Notes under the pieces: generated by a model
The model's input: only the letters and a program-made list of their open reading frames with translations
The model's database searches: none
Told to the model about the DNA's origin: nothing
NCBI RefSeq assembly: GCF_024362385.1
Contig: NZ_CP101466.1
Location: 2,852,001 to 2,916,000 of the forward strand
DNA: 64,000 bases
Source of the DNA: Arthrobacter sp. DNA4
Lineage (GTDB): Bacteria; Actinomycetota; Actinomycetes; Actinomycetales; Micrococcaceae
Direction: 5' to 3'
Made by a program: the position numbers and the translations under genes
Part shown: positions 8,931-17,861 of the stretch, piece by piece
Position numbering within the stretch: the stretch's first letter is position 1
Layout of the letters: each line of letters starts with the position of its first letter

Positions 8931-9390
8931 GGTTATTGCAGGCTTCGCAGACGTCCTCCGGGATCACTCCGCGTCGCTGGAGAAACCCGAAGATGGTGCA
9001 TCCCAGGCAGAACCCGGCGAAGGCCTCGAGCGAGGCAGCAACCACCAGGACGCCCAGGAGCGTCCAGGCTGCCGGTGCCGCACCGGCGGCGAAAAGGAGC
9101 AGGGCGGCGGTGGATACTGCCGCACCGATGCCCTGGGCGAAGCGTTTGGGCGGCCCGGGAACGAGCTTCACCTTTCCCAGCCGGGGGGTGATCACCTTGA
9201 CCGACAGCAGGGCCAGGGGCGAAATCCGCGGGCCGAAGAGCAGCCGCAGCCAGAATCCGACGGCGATGGCCGCCAGCCCCCATCCTGAATTTGCCACCGC
9301 GGTGATGACGGCGAGCAGCACCACGAGCGCTGCCGTGGTGCGGGCGGCGTATTCGTTGACGGGGTTGGGAAAAGTGAACAGGGAGGCCAT
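8911..9390 (-). CDS. DUF4395 family membrane protein
   Basis: The 159-residue protein has four likely membrane segments and matches the DUF4395 family of actinobacterial membrane proteins by overall pattern (FPNPVNEYAART start, RFAQGIGA core, GFCLGC near the end). Function is unknown. The paired cysteines of GFCLGC and a later C..C suggest redox or metal sensitivity, because relatives often occur beside thioredoxin or sulfurtransferase genes; none is present here. The ATG at 9390 is preferred over an upstream start at 9426 because TACCCT ends 6 nt before it. The 3' end overlaps the convergent glycohydrolase gene. Confidence 0.8.
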   Translation of the reverse strand: MASLFTFPNPVNEYAARTTAALVVLLAVITAVANSGWGLAAIAVGFWLRLLFGPRISPLALLSVKVITPRLGKVKLVPGPPKRFAQGIGAAVSTAALLLFAAGAAPAAWTLLGVLVVAASLEAFAGFCLGCTIFGFLQRRGVIPEDVCEACNNLSLRRS

Positions 9391-9396
9391 CCCGCA

Positions 9397-9402
9397 AGGG
9401 TA
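9397..9402 (-). promoter_or_regulatory. -10 element (TACCCT) of leaderless DUF4395 gene
   Basis: TACCCT on the minus strand lies 6 nt before the ATG at 9390. Confidence 0.45.
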
Positions 9403-9467
9403 GGAGCCACCCGCCGGAGCGGCCAAGCTTTGTTGCGCCGGATGACTGTGCGCGGCCCCGCCGGGGA

Positions 9468-10529
9468 TCAGGCGTTGACGGCAGGTGCGCGGGCGCCGGC
9501 CCAGGCTTCCCCGGGACCATCGAGCGGCCCCCGGGCATCCCCGCCGCCCACCATCTGCAGGAACTCCCCCTCGGACAGCACTTCAATGGCCTGCCCCCGG
9601 TCGTGAAGCTCCAGGACCCGGCGCGCCTTGCCGGTGAGCCTGCCCGAGCGAAGGTCCGAGGCAACGAACCCGTCTCCCACCACCAGGACGGTGGTCCGCG
9701 CGGTGACCCGGCTCTCGGTCCGCGCCCCGCACCGGGCCGACCGCAGTTTGGCGTCCGGACGGTTGATGGAGAGCTGCCCGGTGAACACCACCGTCTGGGC
9801 GTACAACGGGTGCCCGGGCTCGGCGTCCAGGTTGGGCTCCGGGTTCAGTCCTTCCTCCGGCCAGCCGGACTGGAACCGGCGGACCAAGGCGGCCCCGTTG
9901 CCGGAGTTGCCTGCCAGCGCCGCGAGGCTGGGCTTTGACAGGTCGTCCGTGGCGGGGTCGAAGGCCTGCTGCCGCGGCATTGCCAGCCCCAGGGACAGGT
10001 AGAGTTCGGCGATGCTGTTGGCACCGTTGCGGCCGGCGATGTCGACGAGGATGCCGGCGCAGGCACGGGCATCCTCCGCGGCGTCGTGGTGGTTGACCAG
10101 CGGGACGCCCGCTTCCTCGGCGGCGAAGGGCAGGGAATTGGACACCAGCGAGTAGCAGCGACGGGACAGCATGACGGTGCAGACGTAGTCATAGGCGGGG
10201 CCGGGGAGGCCGGAGACTTCCAGCGCCGAGCGGATCACGCCGAGGTCGAAGGCGGCGTTGTGCGCGGCCAGCACGTCGTCGCCGATAAATGCGCCGATTT
10301 CGGGGAACAGGTCGCCAAAGCGGGGCGCGCCGGCGACGTCAGCGGCAGTGATGCCGTGGATCCTGACGTTGTTGTGGTCGAAGGAGTCGTATCCCGCCGG
10401 CGGACGCATCAGCCAGGAGGCCTCCTCAACGATCCGGCCTCCCCTCACCTTGGTCAGCCCCACCGAGCACGGGGAGCCACGGAAGCCGTTGGCCGTTTCG
10501 AAGTCGATCGCCGTAAAGTCCAAACCCAC
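9468..10529 (-). CDS. DnaQ-like 3'-5' exonuclease with C-terminal BRCT domain
   Basis: The 353-residue protein starts with a DEDDh exonuclease fold: D9 and E11 in IDFETAN, HNAAFDLGV in the middle, and HHDAAEDARAC near residue 165. A BRCT-like domain follows (YAQTVVFTGQL to TTVLVVGDGF), similar to that of NAD-dependent DNA ligase. The combination suggests DNA repair or trimming rather than the replicative proofreading subunit. The GTG at 10529 gives the expected MGLDFTAIDFE start and has TAAGGT 7 nt upstream; a much longer upstream extension is possible but does not look coding. It diverges from the DedA gene, about 70 bp away. Confidence 0.87.
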   Translation of the reverse strand: MGLDFTAIDFETANGFRGSPCSVGLTKVRGGRIVEEASWLMRPPAGYDSFDHNNVRIHGITAADVAGAPRFGDLFPEIGAFIGDDVLAAHNAAFDLGVIRSALEVSGLPGPAYDYVCTVMLSRRCYSLVSNSLPFAAEEAGVPLVNHHDAAEDARACAGILVDIAGRNGANSIAELYLSLGLAMPRQQAFDPATDDLSKPSLAALAGNSGNGAALVRRFQSGWPEEGLNPEPNLDAEPGHPLYAQTVVFTGQLSINRPDAKLRSARCGARTESRVTARTTVLVVGDGFVASDLRSGRLTGKARRVLELHDRGQAIEVLSEGEFLQMVGGGDARGPLDGPGEAWAGARAPAVNA

Positions 10530-10536
10530 GGCCCCT

Positions 10537-10542
10537 ACCTTA
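10537..10542 (-). promoter_or_regulatory. -10 element (TAAGGT) of leaderless exonuclease gene
   Basis: TAAGGT on the minus strand lies 7 nt before the GTG at 10529 and supports that start. Confidence 0.45.
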
Positions 10543-10584
10543 CCGCCGCGGACCCCCGGCCCCGGGGAGCACAGGCCCGTCAAG

Positions 10585-10590
10585 TACCCT
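10585..10590 (+). promoter_or_regulatory. -10 element (TACCCT) of leaderless dedA-family gene
   Basis: TACCCT ends 6 nt before the GTG at 10597. Confidence 0.42.
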
Positions 10591-10596
10591 TGAGGG

Positions 10597-11406
10597 GTGA
10601 ACTTTCCTGTGATGAATGACCTCGCTGTGTCCATGGTGGGCGGTGCGGGACCGGTCCAGCCGAAAATGGCTTCCTTCCTGCCCGATTGGCTGAACCCCCA
10701 GGTCTTCCTGGCCGATCCCGCGCTGGCCCCCTGGGTGGTCCTGCTGGTGTGCGGCATCATCTTCGCCGAGACCGGCCTGCTCATCGGTTTCTTCCTGCCG
10801 GGCGATTCCATGCTGTTCACGGCGGGCCTGCTGGTGGCCACCGGCACCACCAAGTTCAACATCTTCGCGTTCGCCGCGTTGATCGTGGTGTCCGCGATCA
10901 TTGGCAACCAGGCCGGCTACCTGATCGGATCCAAGGCCGGCCCCGCCATCTTCAACAGGCCCAACTCCAAACTGTTCAAGCGCGAAAATGTCGAGAGCGC
11001 CCACGCATTCTTCGAAAAGCACGGCGGCAAGGCACTGATCCTGGCCCGCTTCGTGCCCATCATCCGTACTTTCGTGCCCGTGATCGTCGGCGTGGCGCAG
11101 ATGAGCAAGCGAAAGTTCTTCATTTACAACGTCATCGGCGCGGTGCTGTGGGGCGGCGGCGTCACGCTCCTCGGCTATCTGCTGGGCGACAAGGTCCCGT
11201 GGGTCCGCGACAACCTTGACATTATCTTCATCGTCATCGTGCTGGTCTCGGTGGTCCCCATCGGCATCGAGCTCCTGCGCGGGCTGTCCGCACGGCGGCA
11301 GGCGAAGGCGTACGGCACCGACACCGTCGACGAGTACATCGAAGAACACGAACCGGAAGAGGAGCAGAAGACTCCCCGGAACATCCATCGCGGCCGGTCG
11401 GAGTAG
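10597..11406 (+). CDS. DedA family membrane protein
   Basis: This 269-residue integral membrane protein belongs to the DedA/SNARE-associated family, linked to undecaprenyl-phosphate or phospholipid recycling and to envelope homeostasis. Family motifs are present: the ETGLLIGFFLPGDS segment near residue 65 and FVPIIRTFVPVIVGVAQM near residue 150, with the conserved Arg of the latter. A charged cytoplasmic C-terminus of about 35 residues ends the protein. The start is either the GTG at 10597, supported by TACCCT 6 nt upstream, or the ATG at 10612. A strong hairpin terminator follows. Confidence 0.9.
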   Translation: MNFPVMNDLAVSMVGGAGPVQPKMASFLPDWLNPQVFLADPALAPWVVLLVCGIIFAETGLLIGFFLPGDSMLFTAGLLVATGTTKFNIFAFAALIVVSAIIGNQAGYLIGSKAGPAIFNRPNSKLFKRENVESAHAFFEKHGGKALILARFVPIIRTFVPVIVGVAQMSKRKFFIYNVIGAVLWGGGVTLLGYLLGDKVPWVRDNLDIIFIVIVLVSVVPIGIELLRGLSARRQAKAYGTDTVDEYIEEHEPEEEQKTPRNIHRGRSE

Positions 11407-11432
11407 CAGTCCTCCGCCCGCTCCCCACACCC

Positions 11433-11469
11433 AAAAAGGTGCGCACCCCGCCGGGGTGCGCACCTTTTT
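11433..11469. terminator. Bidirectional rho-independent terminator
   Basis: A perfect 17-bp stem (11433-11449 pairing with 11453-11469) closes on a 3-nt loop, with A-tract on the left and T-tract on the right. It lies between the convergent dedA-family gene and rdgB and can terminate both transcripts. Confidence 0.92.
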
Positions 11470-11512
11470 TGCTGGTTCCGTTCGGCGGGTTCCCGCGGCC
11501 CGGCCTCGTGTC

Positions 11513-12160
11513 CTAGCCTGCCGCCTCCAATGCCGCCACGATGGACGGCAGCAGCGCCCGGAAGGCCTTGCCGCGGTGGCTGATGGCGTTCTTCTCCTCG
11601 GCGGACAGCTCGGCGCAGCTGCGTTCCTCGCCCGTCGGCTGCAGCACGGGGTCGTAGCCGAAACCACCGGCACCGCGCGGTTCACGCAGGAGGATGCCCT
11701 CCAGCTGCCCGTACTCCACCACCTCGCGCCCGGGGCCCTCCGCGTCCGCGGGCATGGCCAGGGCGGCGGCGCACACAAACGCGGCACCGCGGTGCTCGTC
11801 GGGAACATCGGACAGCTGGTTCAGCAGGAGTTCCAGGTTGGCGGCATCGTCACCGTGCCGTCCCGACCAGCGGGCGGAGAAGATGCCCGGGGCCCCGCCC
11901 ATGACGTCCACGGCCAGGCCGGAGTCGTCGGCGATGGCCACCAGGCCGGTGGCCCCGGCCACCGCACGCGCCTTCAGCAGGGAGTTCTCGGCGAACGTCA
12001 CTCCGGTCTCGACGACGTCCGGCGCACCCGCCGCAGCGGCGTCCACCACCTGGGTGTCGACGTCGAGCCCTGGCACCTGTCCGCGCAGCAGCTCACGGAG
12101 TTCGCTGAGTTTGCCTTTGTTGTGTGTGGCGAGCACCAGCCGGGGAGCCACACCGGTCAC
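11513..12160 (-). CDS. rdgB: Non-canonical purine NTP pyrophosphatase (RdgB/HAM1)
   Basis: RdgB hydrolyses dITP, ITP and XTP to monophosphates and so cleans the nucleotide pool of deaminated purines. The 215-residue protein shows the family motifs [14 protein letters not shown] near residue 11, [22 protein letters not shown] near residue 75, GFGYDPV near residue 165 and SHRGKA near residue 192. It is a little longer than the E. coli protein because of an acidic loop. It overlaps the rph stop by 4 bp and is translated from the same mRNA, the usual actinobacterial pairing. Confidence 0.96.
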   Translation of the reverse strand: MTGVAPRLVLATHNKGKLSELRELLRGQVPGLDVDTQVVDAAAAGAPDVVETGVTFAENSLLKARAVAGATGLVAIADDSGLAVDVMGGAPGIFSARWSGRHGDDAANLELLLNQLSDVPDEHRGAAFVCAAALAMPADAEGPGREVVEYGQLEGILLREPRGAGGFGYDPVLQPTGEERSCAELSAEEKNAISHRGKAFRALLPSIVAALEAAG

Positions 12161-12915
12161 AGGGTGTCCGCGAGGGTCTCGCGCTGGATGGCAGCCAGCT
12201 GGGCGGTGCCCAGCAGCGCGAGGTCCAGGAGCTGGTTCAGCTCGTCCCGGTCGAAGGGCGCACCCTCAGCAGTGCCCTGGACTTCGACGAACTTGCCGGA
12301 GCCGGTGACCACCACGTTCATGTCGGTCTCCGCACGGACGTCCTCCACGTAGGGCAGGTCAAGCATGGGGACGCCGTCGATGATTCCCACCGAGACTGCC
12401 GCGATGGTGTCGATGAGCGGCTGGGCATTCCTGGCGATGAGCTTGGTGTCGCGGGCAAACCGGATGGCGTCGGCCAGGGCAACGTAGGCGCCGGTGATGG
12501 CTGCCGTGCGGGTGCCGCCGTCGGCCTGCAGGACGTCGCAGTCGAGCACGATGGTGTTCTCGCCCAGTGCCTTGGTGTCGATGATGGAGCGCAGAGAACG
12601 CCCGATCAGGCGGGAGATCTCGTGCGTGCGGCCGCCGATCTTTCCCTTGACGGATTCGCGGTCCGAACGCGTGTTGGTGGCGCGCGGCAGCATGGCGTAC
12701 TCGGCCGTGACCCAGCCGCGGCCCTCGCCCTTGAGCCAGCGCGGGACCCCGGCGGTCAGTGATGCCGTGCACAGGACCCTGGTGTTGCCGAATTCGATCA
12801 GCGCCGATCCCTCAGCCTGGTTGGACCATCCGCGGGTAATGCTGATGGGCCGGAGCTGGTCGGGGGCGCGGCCATCGGCGCGCACAATGGGTACTGCTGT
12901 TGCTTCAGATGTCAT
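12157..12915 (-). CDS. rph: Ribonuclease PH
   Basis: RNase PH is the phosphorolytic 3'-5' exoribonuclease that trims tRNA 3' ends. The 252-residue product has the PNPase-like fold, with RPISITRGW near the N-terminus, an RNase PH core with [11 protein letters not shown], and the conserved [20 protein letters not shown] segment. Length and order are normal. It heads the rph-rdgB operon, and TAAGCT lies 6 nt before the ATG, so the message is probably leaderless. Confidence 0.97.
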   Translation of the reverse strand: MTSEATAVPIVRADGRAPDQLRPISITRGWSNQAEGSALIEFGNTRVLCTASLTAGVPRWLKGEGRGWVTAEYAMLPRATNTRSDRESVKGKIGGRTHEISRLIGRSLRSIIDTKALGENTIVLDCDVLQADGGTRTAAITGAYVALADAIRFARDTKLIARNAQPLIDTIAAVSVGIIDGVPMLDLPYVEDVRAETDMNVVVTGSGKFVEVQGTAEGAPFDRDELNQLLDLALLGTAQLAAIQRETLADTL

Positions 12916-12921
12916 GCCTTT

Positions 12922-12927
12922 AGCTTA
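12922..12927 (-). promoter_or_regulatory. -10 element (TAAGCT) of leaderless rph-rdgB operon
   Basis: TAAGCT on the minus strand lies 6 nt before the rph ATG. Confidence 0.45.
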
Positions 12928-12984
12928 TCGAGTGCCGGTGCGGCAGGCAGGCGCTGTGGAATCAGGCGCTGGAATCAGGGGCAG

Positions 12985-13782
12985 CTAGATCGTGTAGTGC
13001 ACGCCCGCCACGGCAACCGCAACGTCGCCGGGAAACACCGGGCGGGCTTCGGCCATCACGGTGGTCTGGGACGTCCACACCGGGATGTGGGTCAGCAGGA
13101 GCCGACGCGCGCCCGCTGCCGCTGCGGCCTCCCCGGCCCGCTTGCCCGTCAGGTGCACATCGTTGATGCCGTCATCACGGCCCTCTTCGAAGGCTGCCTC
13201 GCACAGGAAGAGGTCCGCGTCCTTGGCGGCTTCCTCGAGCCCTGCGCAGGAATCGGTGTCCCCGGAATAGGTCAGGACCCGGGACACCGGGCTGCCGTCC
13301 TTGCCGGGCTCCACCACTTCCACCCGGAGGGCATAGGCCTCCTCAATGGGGTGGTTGACGGCGAACGGGGTGATGGTGAACGGCCCCACGGTCACGGGTT
13401 CGCGTTCGGTCCAGTTGGTGAAGTCAAACTCTTCGTGCATGCCGGGATCCAGGGGCAGGCCGTAGGCGGTGGCCATCCGGTCTGCCGTGGCGGCGGGCCC
13501 CCACACGGGAATCCGGCCGCGGCCCCAGCCGCCGGGCTTCCAGCGGATGGCAACGTGCAGCCCGCACAGGTCCATGCAGTGGTCAGGGTGCAGGTGGGTG
13601 AGGAAGATCGCGTCGATGTCCTCCAGGTCCGTGTAGCGCTGGATGGCCCCCAGTGCCCCGCTGCCGAGGTCCATCACCACCTTCCAGGTCCGCTCGCCGT
13701 CGGTGGCGGTCAGGAGGTAGCACGATGCCGGGGAGCCGGGCCCGGGAAAAGAGCCCGTGCATCCCACGATGGTCAGCTTCAC
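12985..13782 (-). CDS. MBL-fold metal-dependent hydrolase (RNase Z-like)
   Basis: The 265-residue enzyme has the metallo-beta-lactamase fold. The metal-binding motif HLHPDH is at residues 63-68, YSGDTDSC is in the second half, and a late HI follows. This pattern fits the RNase Z/ElaC-like branch. In actinobacteria this gene regularly sits between rph and murI. Its substrate is not established from sequence; cyclic nucleotide phosphodiesterase or RNA processing are both possible. The ATG overlaps the murI stop by 4 bp, so the two genes are translationally coupled. Confidence 0.9.
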   Translation of the reverse strand: MKLTIVGCTGSFPGPGSPASCYLLTATDGERTWKVVMDLGSGALGAIQRYTDLEDIDAIFLTHLHPDHCMDLCGLHVAIRWKPGGWGRGRIPVWGPAATADRMATAYGLPLDPGMHEEFDFTNWTEREPVTVGPFTITPFAVNHPIEEAYALRVEVVEPGKDGSPVSRVLTYSGDTDSCAGLEEAAKDADLFLCEAAFEEGRDDGINDVHLTGKRAGEAAAAAGARRLLLTHIPVWTSQTTVMAEARPVFPGDVAVAVAGVHYTI

Positions 13783-14810
13783 TGGGCGGACCCTCCGCCG
13801 CGGCGCGCCCCGGCAAGACCGCCGCCCACGAAGTTGGAGATCCGGGGACGGTTGCGCGCGCTTTGGGCGGCTGCAATCATCTCAGGGGTTATCCGGGCCA
13901 GGCTGCCCGTGGGGTACTGCGCGGCTACATGGTCCACGTGCCGGACTGACAATACTTCCGGTCCCAGGAACCGCCGGGCGAGCGCCTCGAACTGCCCGGC
14001 GTCACCGGTGGCGACGAAGTGGTGCTCGGGCGGAGCCGCCAAGGTGCGCTGCAGGTTGTGGGTGGCCAGGGCGCGGTAGACGTCCTTGGCGGTCTCCTCC
14101 GCGCTGGAGACCAGCGTGACGTCGGCGCCCATGACGTAGGAGATGACGCCCGTCAGCAGCGGGTAGTGGGTGCAGCCCAGGACCACGGTGTCCACCCCGG
14201 CGGCCTTCAGCGGTGCCAGGTATTCCTCCGCGACGGCGAGCAGCGCCGGGCCCGTGGTGATTCCGGCCTCCACGTAGCTGACGAACTCCGGGCACGCCAC
14301 CGACGTGATGTCCAGGTCCGGGGCCGCGGCGAAGGTGTCCTCGTACGCGCGGGACCCCACCGTTGCGGACGTGCCGATCACGCCCACCTTTCCGGTGCGG
14401 GTGGCGGCAACGGCACGCCGGACGGCAGGCTGGATGACCTCGATGACGGGGATGCCGTACTTGGCGGTGTAGCGCTCCCGGGCGTCCCGCAGGACAGCGG
14501 CCGACGCCGAGTTGCAGGCGATGGTGAGCAGCTTGACGCCGGAGTCCACCAGTTCGTCCATCACACCCAGTGCGTTGGCCCGCACTTCGGCGATGGGGAG
14601 CGGCCCGTACGGCCCGTGCGCGGTGTCCCCCACGTAGAGGATGGACTCGTTGGGAAGCTGGTCAATGATGGAGCGGGCCACGGTGAGGCCGCCGACACCG
14701 GAATCGAAGACGCCGATGGGGCGGGCTTCCGGGGCAGCGGCCGGCAGCGCGCCTTCGCCGGAGTCAGGCTGCGTTTCTGCCGGTGGTTCCATGCTCGGGG
14801 CTGTTGTCAT
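13779..14810 (-). CDS. murI: Glutamate racemase
   Basis: MurI converts L-glutamate to D-glutamate for peptidoglycan. The catalytic and binding motifs are visible: [11 protein letters not shown] at about residue 32, [11 protein letters not shown], the first catalytic Cys in IACNSAS, and the second in GCTHYP. An N-terminal hydrophilic extension of about 30 residues (Pro/Glu rich) precedes the fold. The start is uncertain. The ATG at 14810 (343 residues) has TATCCT 9 nt upstream, whereas an in-frame ATG at 14852 would add 14 residues. A Pro/Gly-rich C-terminal tail ends the protein. The gene is coupled to the downstream MBL hydrolase. Confidence 0.94.
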   Translation of the reverse strand: MTTAPSMEPPAETQPDSGEGALPAAAPEARPIGVFDSGVGGLTVARSIIDQLPNESILYVGDTAHGPYGPLPIAEVRANALGVMDELVDSGVKLLTIACNSASAAVLRDARERYTAKYGIPVIEVIQPAVRRAVAATRTGKVGVIGTSATVGSRAYEDTFAAAPDLDITSVACPEFVSYVEAGITTGPALLAVAEEYLAPLKAAGVDTVVLGCTHYPLLTGVISYVMGADVTLVSSAEETAKDVYRALATHNLQRTLAAPPEHHFVATGDAGQFEALARRFLGPEVLSVRHVDHVAAQYPTGSLARITPEMIAAAQSARNRPRISNFVGGGLAGARRGGGSAQ

Positions 14811-14915
14811 GATTATTCGAGGATAGGGGGTCCCGGAAGCGTCAGCCATCATCTTGTGTCCGGTAACTCATGTCTGCTGTGTCACAGCGCACGGCCTCCC
14901 CCGGGCCGCCGGAGC

Positions 14916-15482
14916 TCACCGCCGGGGTTCCATGGACTGCAGCATGGCCTGGACGAGGGACTCCTGCAGCCAGGTGGTGAAGTTGTACACCAGCGCCAGG
15001 TAGCTCTCCACATCCTCGGCCTGGGACCAGTCCTGCATGCGGTGGACGTGCTCGGCGTCTGCCTCGTCCCGGATGTCCAGCCGCTCCGCCAGGACCAGCC
15101 GCACGTCGTTCAACGCCATCGACCAGTGGCGGGCCCCCTCGGGGGTCAGTACGATCTCGTCCTTGTCCAGGTCCAAAGCAGCCGCGCGGAGGGCGCCGAT
15201 CTTTGTTTCCCGCAGTGAACGCTCGGTGAGCTGGCGGAACTCAAGGGACGCGGCGCCGTCGTCCTTCACCACGTTGGGCAGCAGCCTCTTGACGGCACGG
15301 TCCGTGGGTTCGGCCACGTCCATGTCCAGGCCGATGAGTGCCGCCAGCGGGTCCTGCCCTGTGCGGTCCTCGGGCTGGAGCATGGACACGACGTCATCGA
15401 TGAGGCTGCGGAGCAGGTCCCGTTCAGCGGGTTCCAGGTAGCCCGTGATGCCTTTGAGCCCGTATTTGAATGCCTTAGCCAC
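14916..15482 (-). CDS. DUF2017 domain-containing protein
   Basis: This 188-residue protein of unknown function matches the actinobacterial DUF2017 family, which is nearly always encoded just after clpS. It is mostly helical, with acidic and Leu-rich segments (FKYGLKGITGYLEPAERDLLRSL at the start) and no catalytic motif that I recognise. The GTG start at 15482 lies inside the clpS 3' end, overlapping by 8 nt, with AGGGGAAG as ribosome binding site. The tight coupling suggests a role in or near ClpS-dependent proteolysis; that is an inference from position. Confidence 0.85.
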   Translation of the reverse strand: MAKAFKYGLKGITGYLEPAERDLLRSLIDDVVSMLQPEDRTGQDPLAALIGLDMDVAEPTDRAVKRLLPNVVKDDGAASLEFRQLTERSLRETKIGALRAAALDLDKDEIVLTPEGARHWSMALNDVRLVLAERLDIRDEADAEHVHRMQDWSQAEDVESYLALVYNFTTWLQESLVQAMLQSMEPRR

Positions 15483-15858
15483 GCTTCCCCTTACCCTGGC
15501 CCGGACCGCCGGACTTGCCTGAATTGCCGCCCGTGCCGCCGCTGGCTTTTTCCACCGTGGCCCAGAGCCCGAAACCGTGCATGGCCACGGCGTGGCGCTC
15601 CACCTGTTCCTTGCTGCCCGAAGCAACGATGGAACGGCCCTTCTTGTGGACTTCCATCATGAGCTTGTTGGCTTTGCTTTCCGCGTAGCCAAAGTAGCTT
15701 TGGAAAACGTAGCTGACATAGCTCATCAGGTTGACGGGATCGTTCCAGATCACCAGGTTCCAGGGGATGTCCGGGGCGGTCAGGGAGTCGGTGGACTCTG
15801 CTGTGCCGGTCCGGATGCCCTCCTGTGTATCAGGGCCGGGCGCAACGCTTATGGTCAT
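15475..15858 (-). CDS. clpS: ATP-dependent Clp protease adaptor ClpS
   Basis: ClpS delivers N-degron substrates to the ClpCP protease. The 127-residue protein has a flexible N-terminus of about 30 residues, then the ClpS core: PWNLVIWNDPVNLMSYV (with the Asp-Pro of the binding pocket), the helix FGYAESKANKLMMEVHKKG, and the following strand up to AMHGFGLWATVEK. A Gly/Lys-rich tail follows. It diverges from pncB; the two start codons are only 38 bp apart and each has its own TANNNT element. Confidence 0.95.
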   Translation of the reverse strand: MTISVAPGPDTQEGIRTGTAESTDSLTAPDIPWNLVIWNDPVNLMSYVSYVFQSYFGYAESKANKLMMEVHKKGRSIVASGSKEQVERHAVAMHGFGLWATVEKASGGTGGNSGKSGGPGQGKGKRG

Positions 15859-15864
15859 CTGTCC

Positions 15865-15870
15865 ATTCTA
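15865..15870 (-). promoter_or_regulatory. -10 element (TAGAAT) of leaderless clpS
   Basis: TAGAAT on the minus strand lies 6 nt before the clpS ATG. Confidence 0.5.
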
Positions 15871-15883
15871 TGTGGATGCCCAC

Positions 15884-15889
15884 TAGAGT
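15884..15889 (+). promoter_or_regulatory. -10 element (TAGAGT) of leaderless pncB
   Basis: TAGAGT ends 7 nt before the GTG at 15897. It lies only 14 bp from the divergent clpS element, so the two promoters overlap. Confidence 0.5.
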
Positions 15890-15896
15890 GACTTCC

Positions 15897-17225
15897 GTGA
15901 GCACCTCAGCCGGTTGGGACCATCCCCGCACGTCCTTTTATACCGACCACTACGAGCTGACCATGCTGCAGGCGTCCCTCTATTCCGGGGCCGCGCACCG
16001 CAGGTCAGTGTTCGAGGCGTTCGCGCGGCGGCTGCCCGACGGCCGGCGCTACGGGATCGTTGCCGGCACCGGACGGCTCCTGGAAGGCATCGCCAACTTC
16101 CGTTTCGGCGAGGCGGAACTGGATTTCCTGGAGCGCACCCAGGTGGTCAACCAGGAAACGCTGGAGTATCTGGCCAATTACAAATTCTCCGGGGACATCT
16201 GGGGCTACGCCGAGGGAGAAGCGTATTTTCCCAACTCCCCCATCCTGGTGGTGGAGGCCTCCTTCGCCGAGGCCTGCATGCTGGAGACCTACCTGCTGTC
16301 CGTGCTCAACCACGACACCGCCATCGCCTCCGCCGCGTCCCGGATGGTCAGCGCTGCGGGCGGCCGTCCCTGCATCGAAATGGGATCCCGGCGCACCCAC
16401 GAGGAGGCCGCCACCGCATCGGCGCGTGCGGCAATCATCGCCGGCTTTGACAGCACGTCCAACCTGGAGGCTGGCATCCGCTACGGCGTGAAAACCGTGG
16501 GGACTGCAGCCCACTCGTTCACCCTGCTGCACGACACCGAGCGGGAGGCCTTCGAGGCCCAGATTGCCTCGCTCGGCGCGGGCACCTCCCTGCTGGTGGA
16601 CACGTACGACGTCGAAAAGGCCGTCCGCACGGCTGTGGAACTGGCGGGGCCGCGGCTGGGCGCCGTCCGGCTTGACTCGGGCGACCTGGTGGCCCAGGCC
16701 CAGTGGGTACGCCGCCTCCTGGACGACCTCGGCAACGAGCACACGAAGATCGTGGTGACCTCGGACCTGGACGAGTACGCCATCGCAGCCCTGCAGTCAG
16801 CCCCTGTGGACTCCTACGGCGTGGGCACCTCGCTGGTGACCGGTTCAGGCGCCCCGACGGCGAGCATGGTCTACAAACTCGTCAGCCGCACGGACGACGA
16901 CGGCAACTTCGTCTCCGTTGCCAAGGCGGCCAAGAACAAGGCCAGCGTGGGCGGCCGCAAGTACGCCCTGCGGAAGCTGGACGAACGCGGTACCGCCACC
17001 GCCGAGGTGGTGGGAGTGGGCCACCGGCCCGAGGACGACGGCAACGACCGTGCGTTGCTGCAGCAGTTCATGAAGAACGGTGAATTGCTGCCGGGCTGGA
17101 CCGGGCACGAAGGCGTTATGCGCGCACGGCAGCGCCACGCAGATTCCATGGCTGAGCTGCCGCCGGTGGTCAACCGCCTGCAGCGCGGCGAGGCCGCGAT
17201 CCCCACCATCTACGAGGAGCACTGA
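15897..17225 (+). CDS. pncB: Nicotinate phosphoribosyltransferase
   Basis: PncB makes nicotinate mononucleotide from nicotinate and PRPP, the first step of NAD salvage. The 442-residue product has the family opening TDHYELTMLQA, the EMGSRRTHEEAA region around residue 160, and the phosphate-binding LDSGDL. Start choice: the GTG at 15897 has TAGAGT 7 nt upstream. In-frame starts at 15870, 15876 and 15888 would overlap that element. The stop codon overlaps the pncA ATG (TGATG), so the two NAD-salvage enzymes form one operon. Confidence 0.95.
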   Translation: MSTSAGWDHPRTSFYTDHYELTMLQASLYSGAAHRRSVFEAFARRLPDGRRYGIVAGTGRLLEGIANFRFGEAELDFLERTQVVNQETLEYLANYKFSGDIWGYAEGEAYFPNSPILVVEASFAEACMLETYLLSVLNHDTAIASAASRMVSAAGGRPCIEMGSRRTHEEAATASARAAIIAGFDSTSNLEAGIRYGVKTVGTAAHSFTLLHDTEREAFEAQIASLGAGTSLLVDTYDVEKAVRTAVELAGPRLGAVRLDSGDLVAQAQWVRRLLDDLGNEHTKIVVTSDLDEYAIAALQSAPVDSYGVGTSLVTGSGAPTASMVYKLVSRTDDDGNFVSVAKAAKNKASVGGRKYALRKLDERGTATAEVVGVGHRPEDDGNDRALLQQFMKNGELLPGWTGHEGVMRARQRHADSMAELPPVVNRLQRGEAAIPTIYEEH

Positions 17226-17857
17226 TGTCGCGCGCTTTGATCATCGTGGACGTGCAGAACGATTTCTGCGAGGGCGGCTCGCTCGCCGTTCCGGGCGGAG
17301 CCGCAGTTGCAGGCGCCATCACCGAGTACCTGGACGCCCACCACAGTGAATTCGACCATGTGGTGGCCACCCAGGACTGGCACATCGACCCCGGCAGCCA
17401 CTTTTCCGATACGCCCGATTACAAGGACAGCTGGCCCCGGCACTGCGTGGCAGGCACCCGCGGAGCCGAACTCCACCCGGACCTGGACACGGAGTACGTC
17501 GATGCGTACTTCCGGAAAGGCCAGTTCGCCGCCGCCTACTCAGGCTTCGAGGGCCTGCTGGCACCTGAGGACGCCGTCCCCACCGGGGAACGGCAGCCCG
17601 GCGGCCTGCCCGGCGCCCAAGCCGAGCTGGAAGCCGATGAGGACGCCATCGGCCTCGATGACTGGCTGCAGAGCCATGACGTGGAGGACGTGGTGGTGGT
17701 TGGCATCGCCACCGACTACTGCGTGAAGGCCACAGCCCTGGACGCCGTCCAGGCCGGCTACGGCGTCACTGTGGTGCGGTCGCTGACCGCCGGGATCGCC
17801 GAGGACCTGGAAGACGCCGTTGCCGAGATGGAACTCGGCGGGGCGGACATCGCCTAG
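17225..17857 (+). CDS. pncA: Nicotinamidase / isochorismatase family hydrolase
   Basis: PncA deamidates nicotinamide to nicotinate, which feeds PncB encoded just upstream. The catalytic triad D9, K98 and C166 is present (VDVQNDF, YFRKGQ, TDYCVKA). The metal ligands D51, H53, H59 and H73 fit the known PncA pattern. The protein is 210 residues, longer than usual, because of an acidic Gly/Pro-rich insertion at about residues 115-142 between K98 and C166. The start overlaps the pncB stop by 1 bp. Confidence 0.95.
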   Translation: MSRALIIVDVQNDFCEGGSLAVPGGAAVAGAITEYLDAHHSEFDHVVATQDWHIDPGSHFSDTPDYKDSWPRHCVAGTRGAELHPDLDTEYVDAYFRKGQFAAAYSGFEGLLAPEDAVPTGERQPGGLPGAQAELEADEDAIGLDDWLQSHDVEDVVVVGIATDYCVKATALDAVQAGYGVTVVRSLTAGIAEDLEDAVAEMELGGADIA

Positions 17858-17861
17858 CGCG

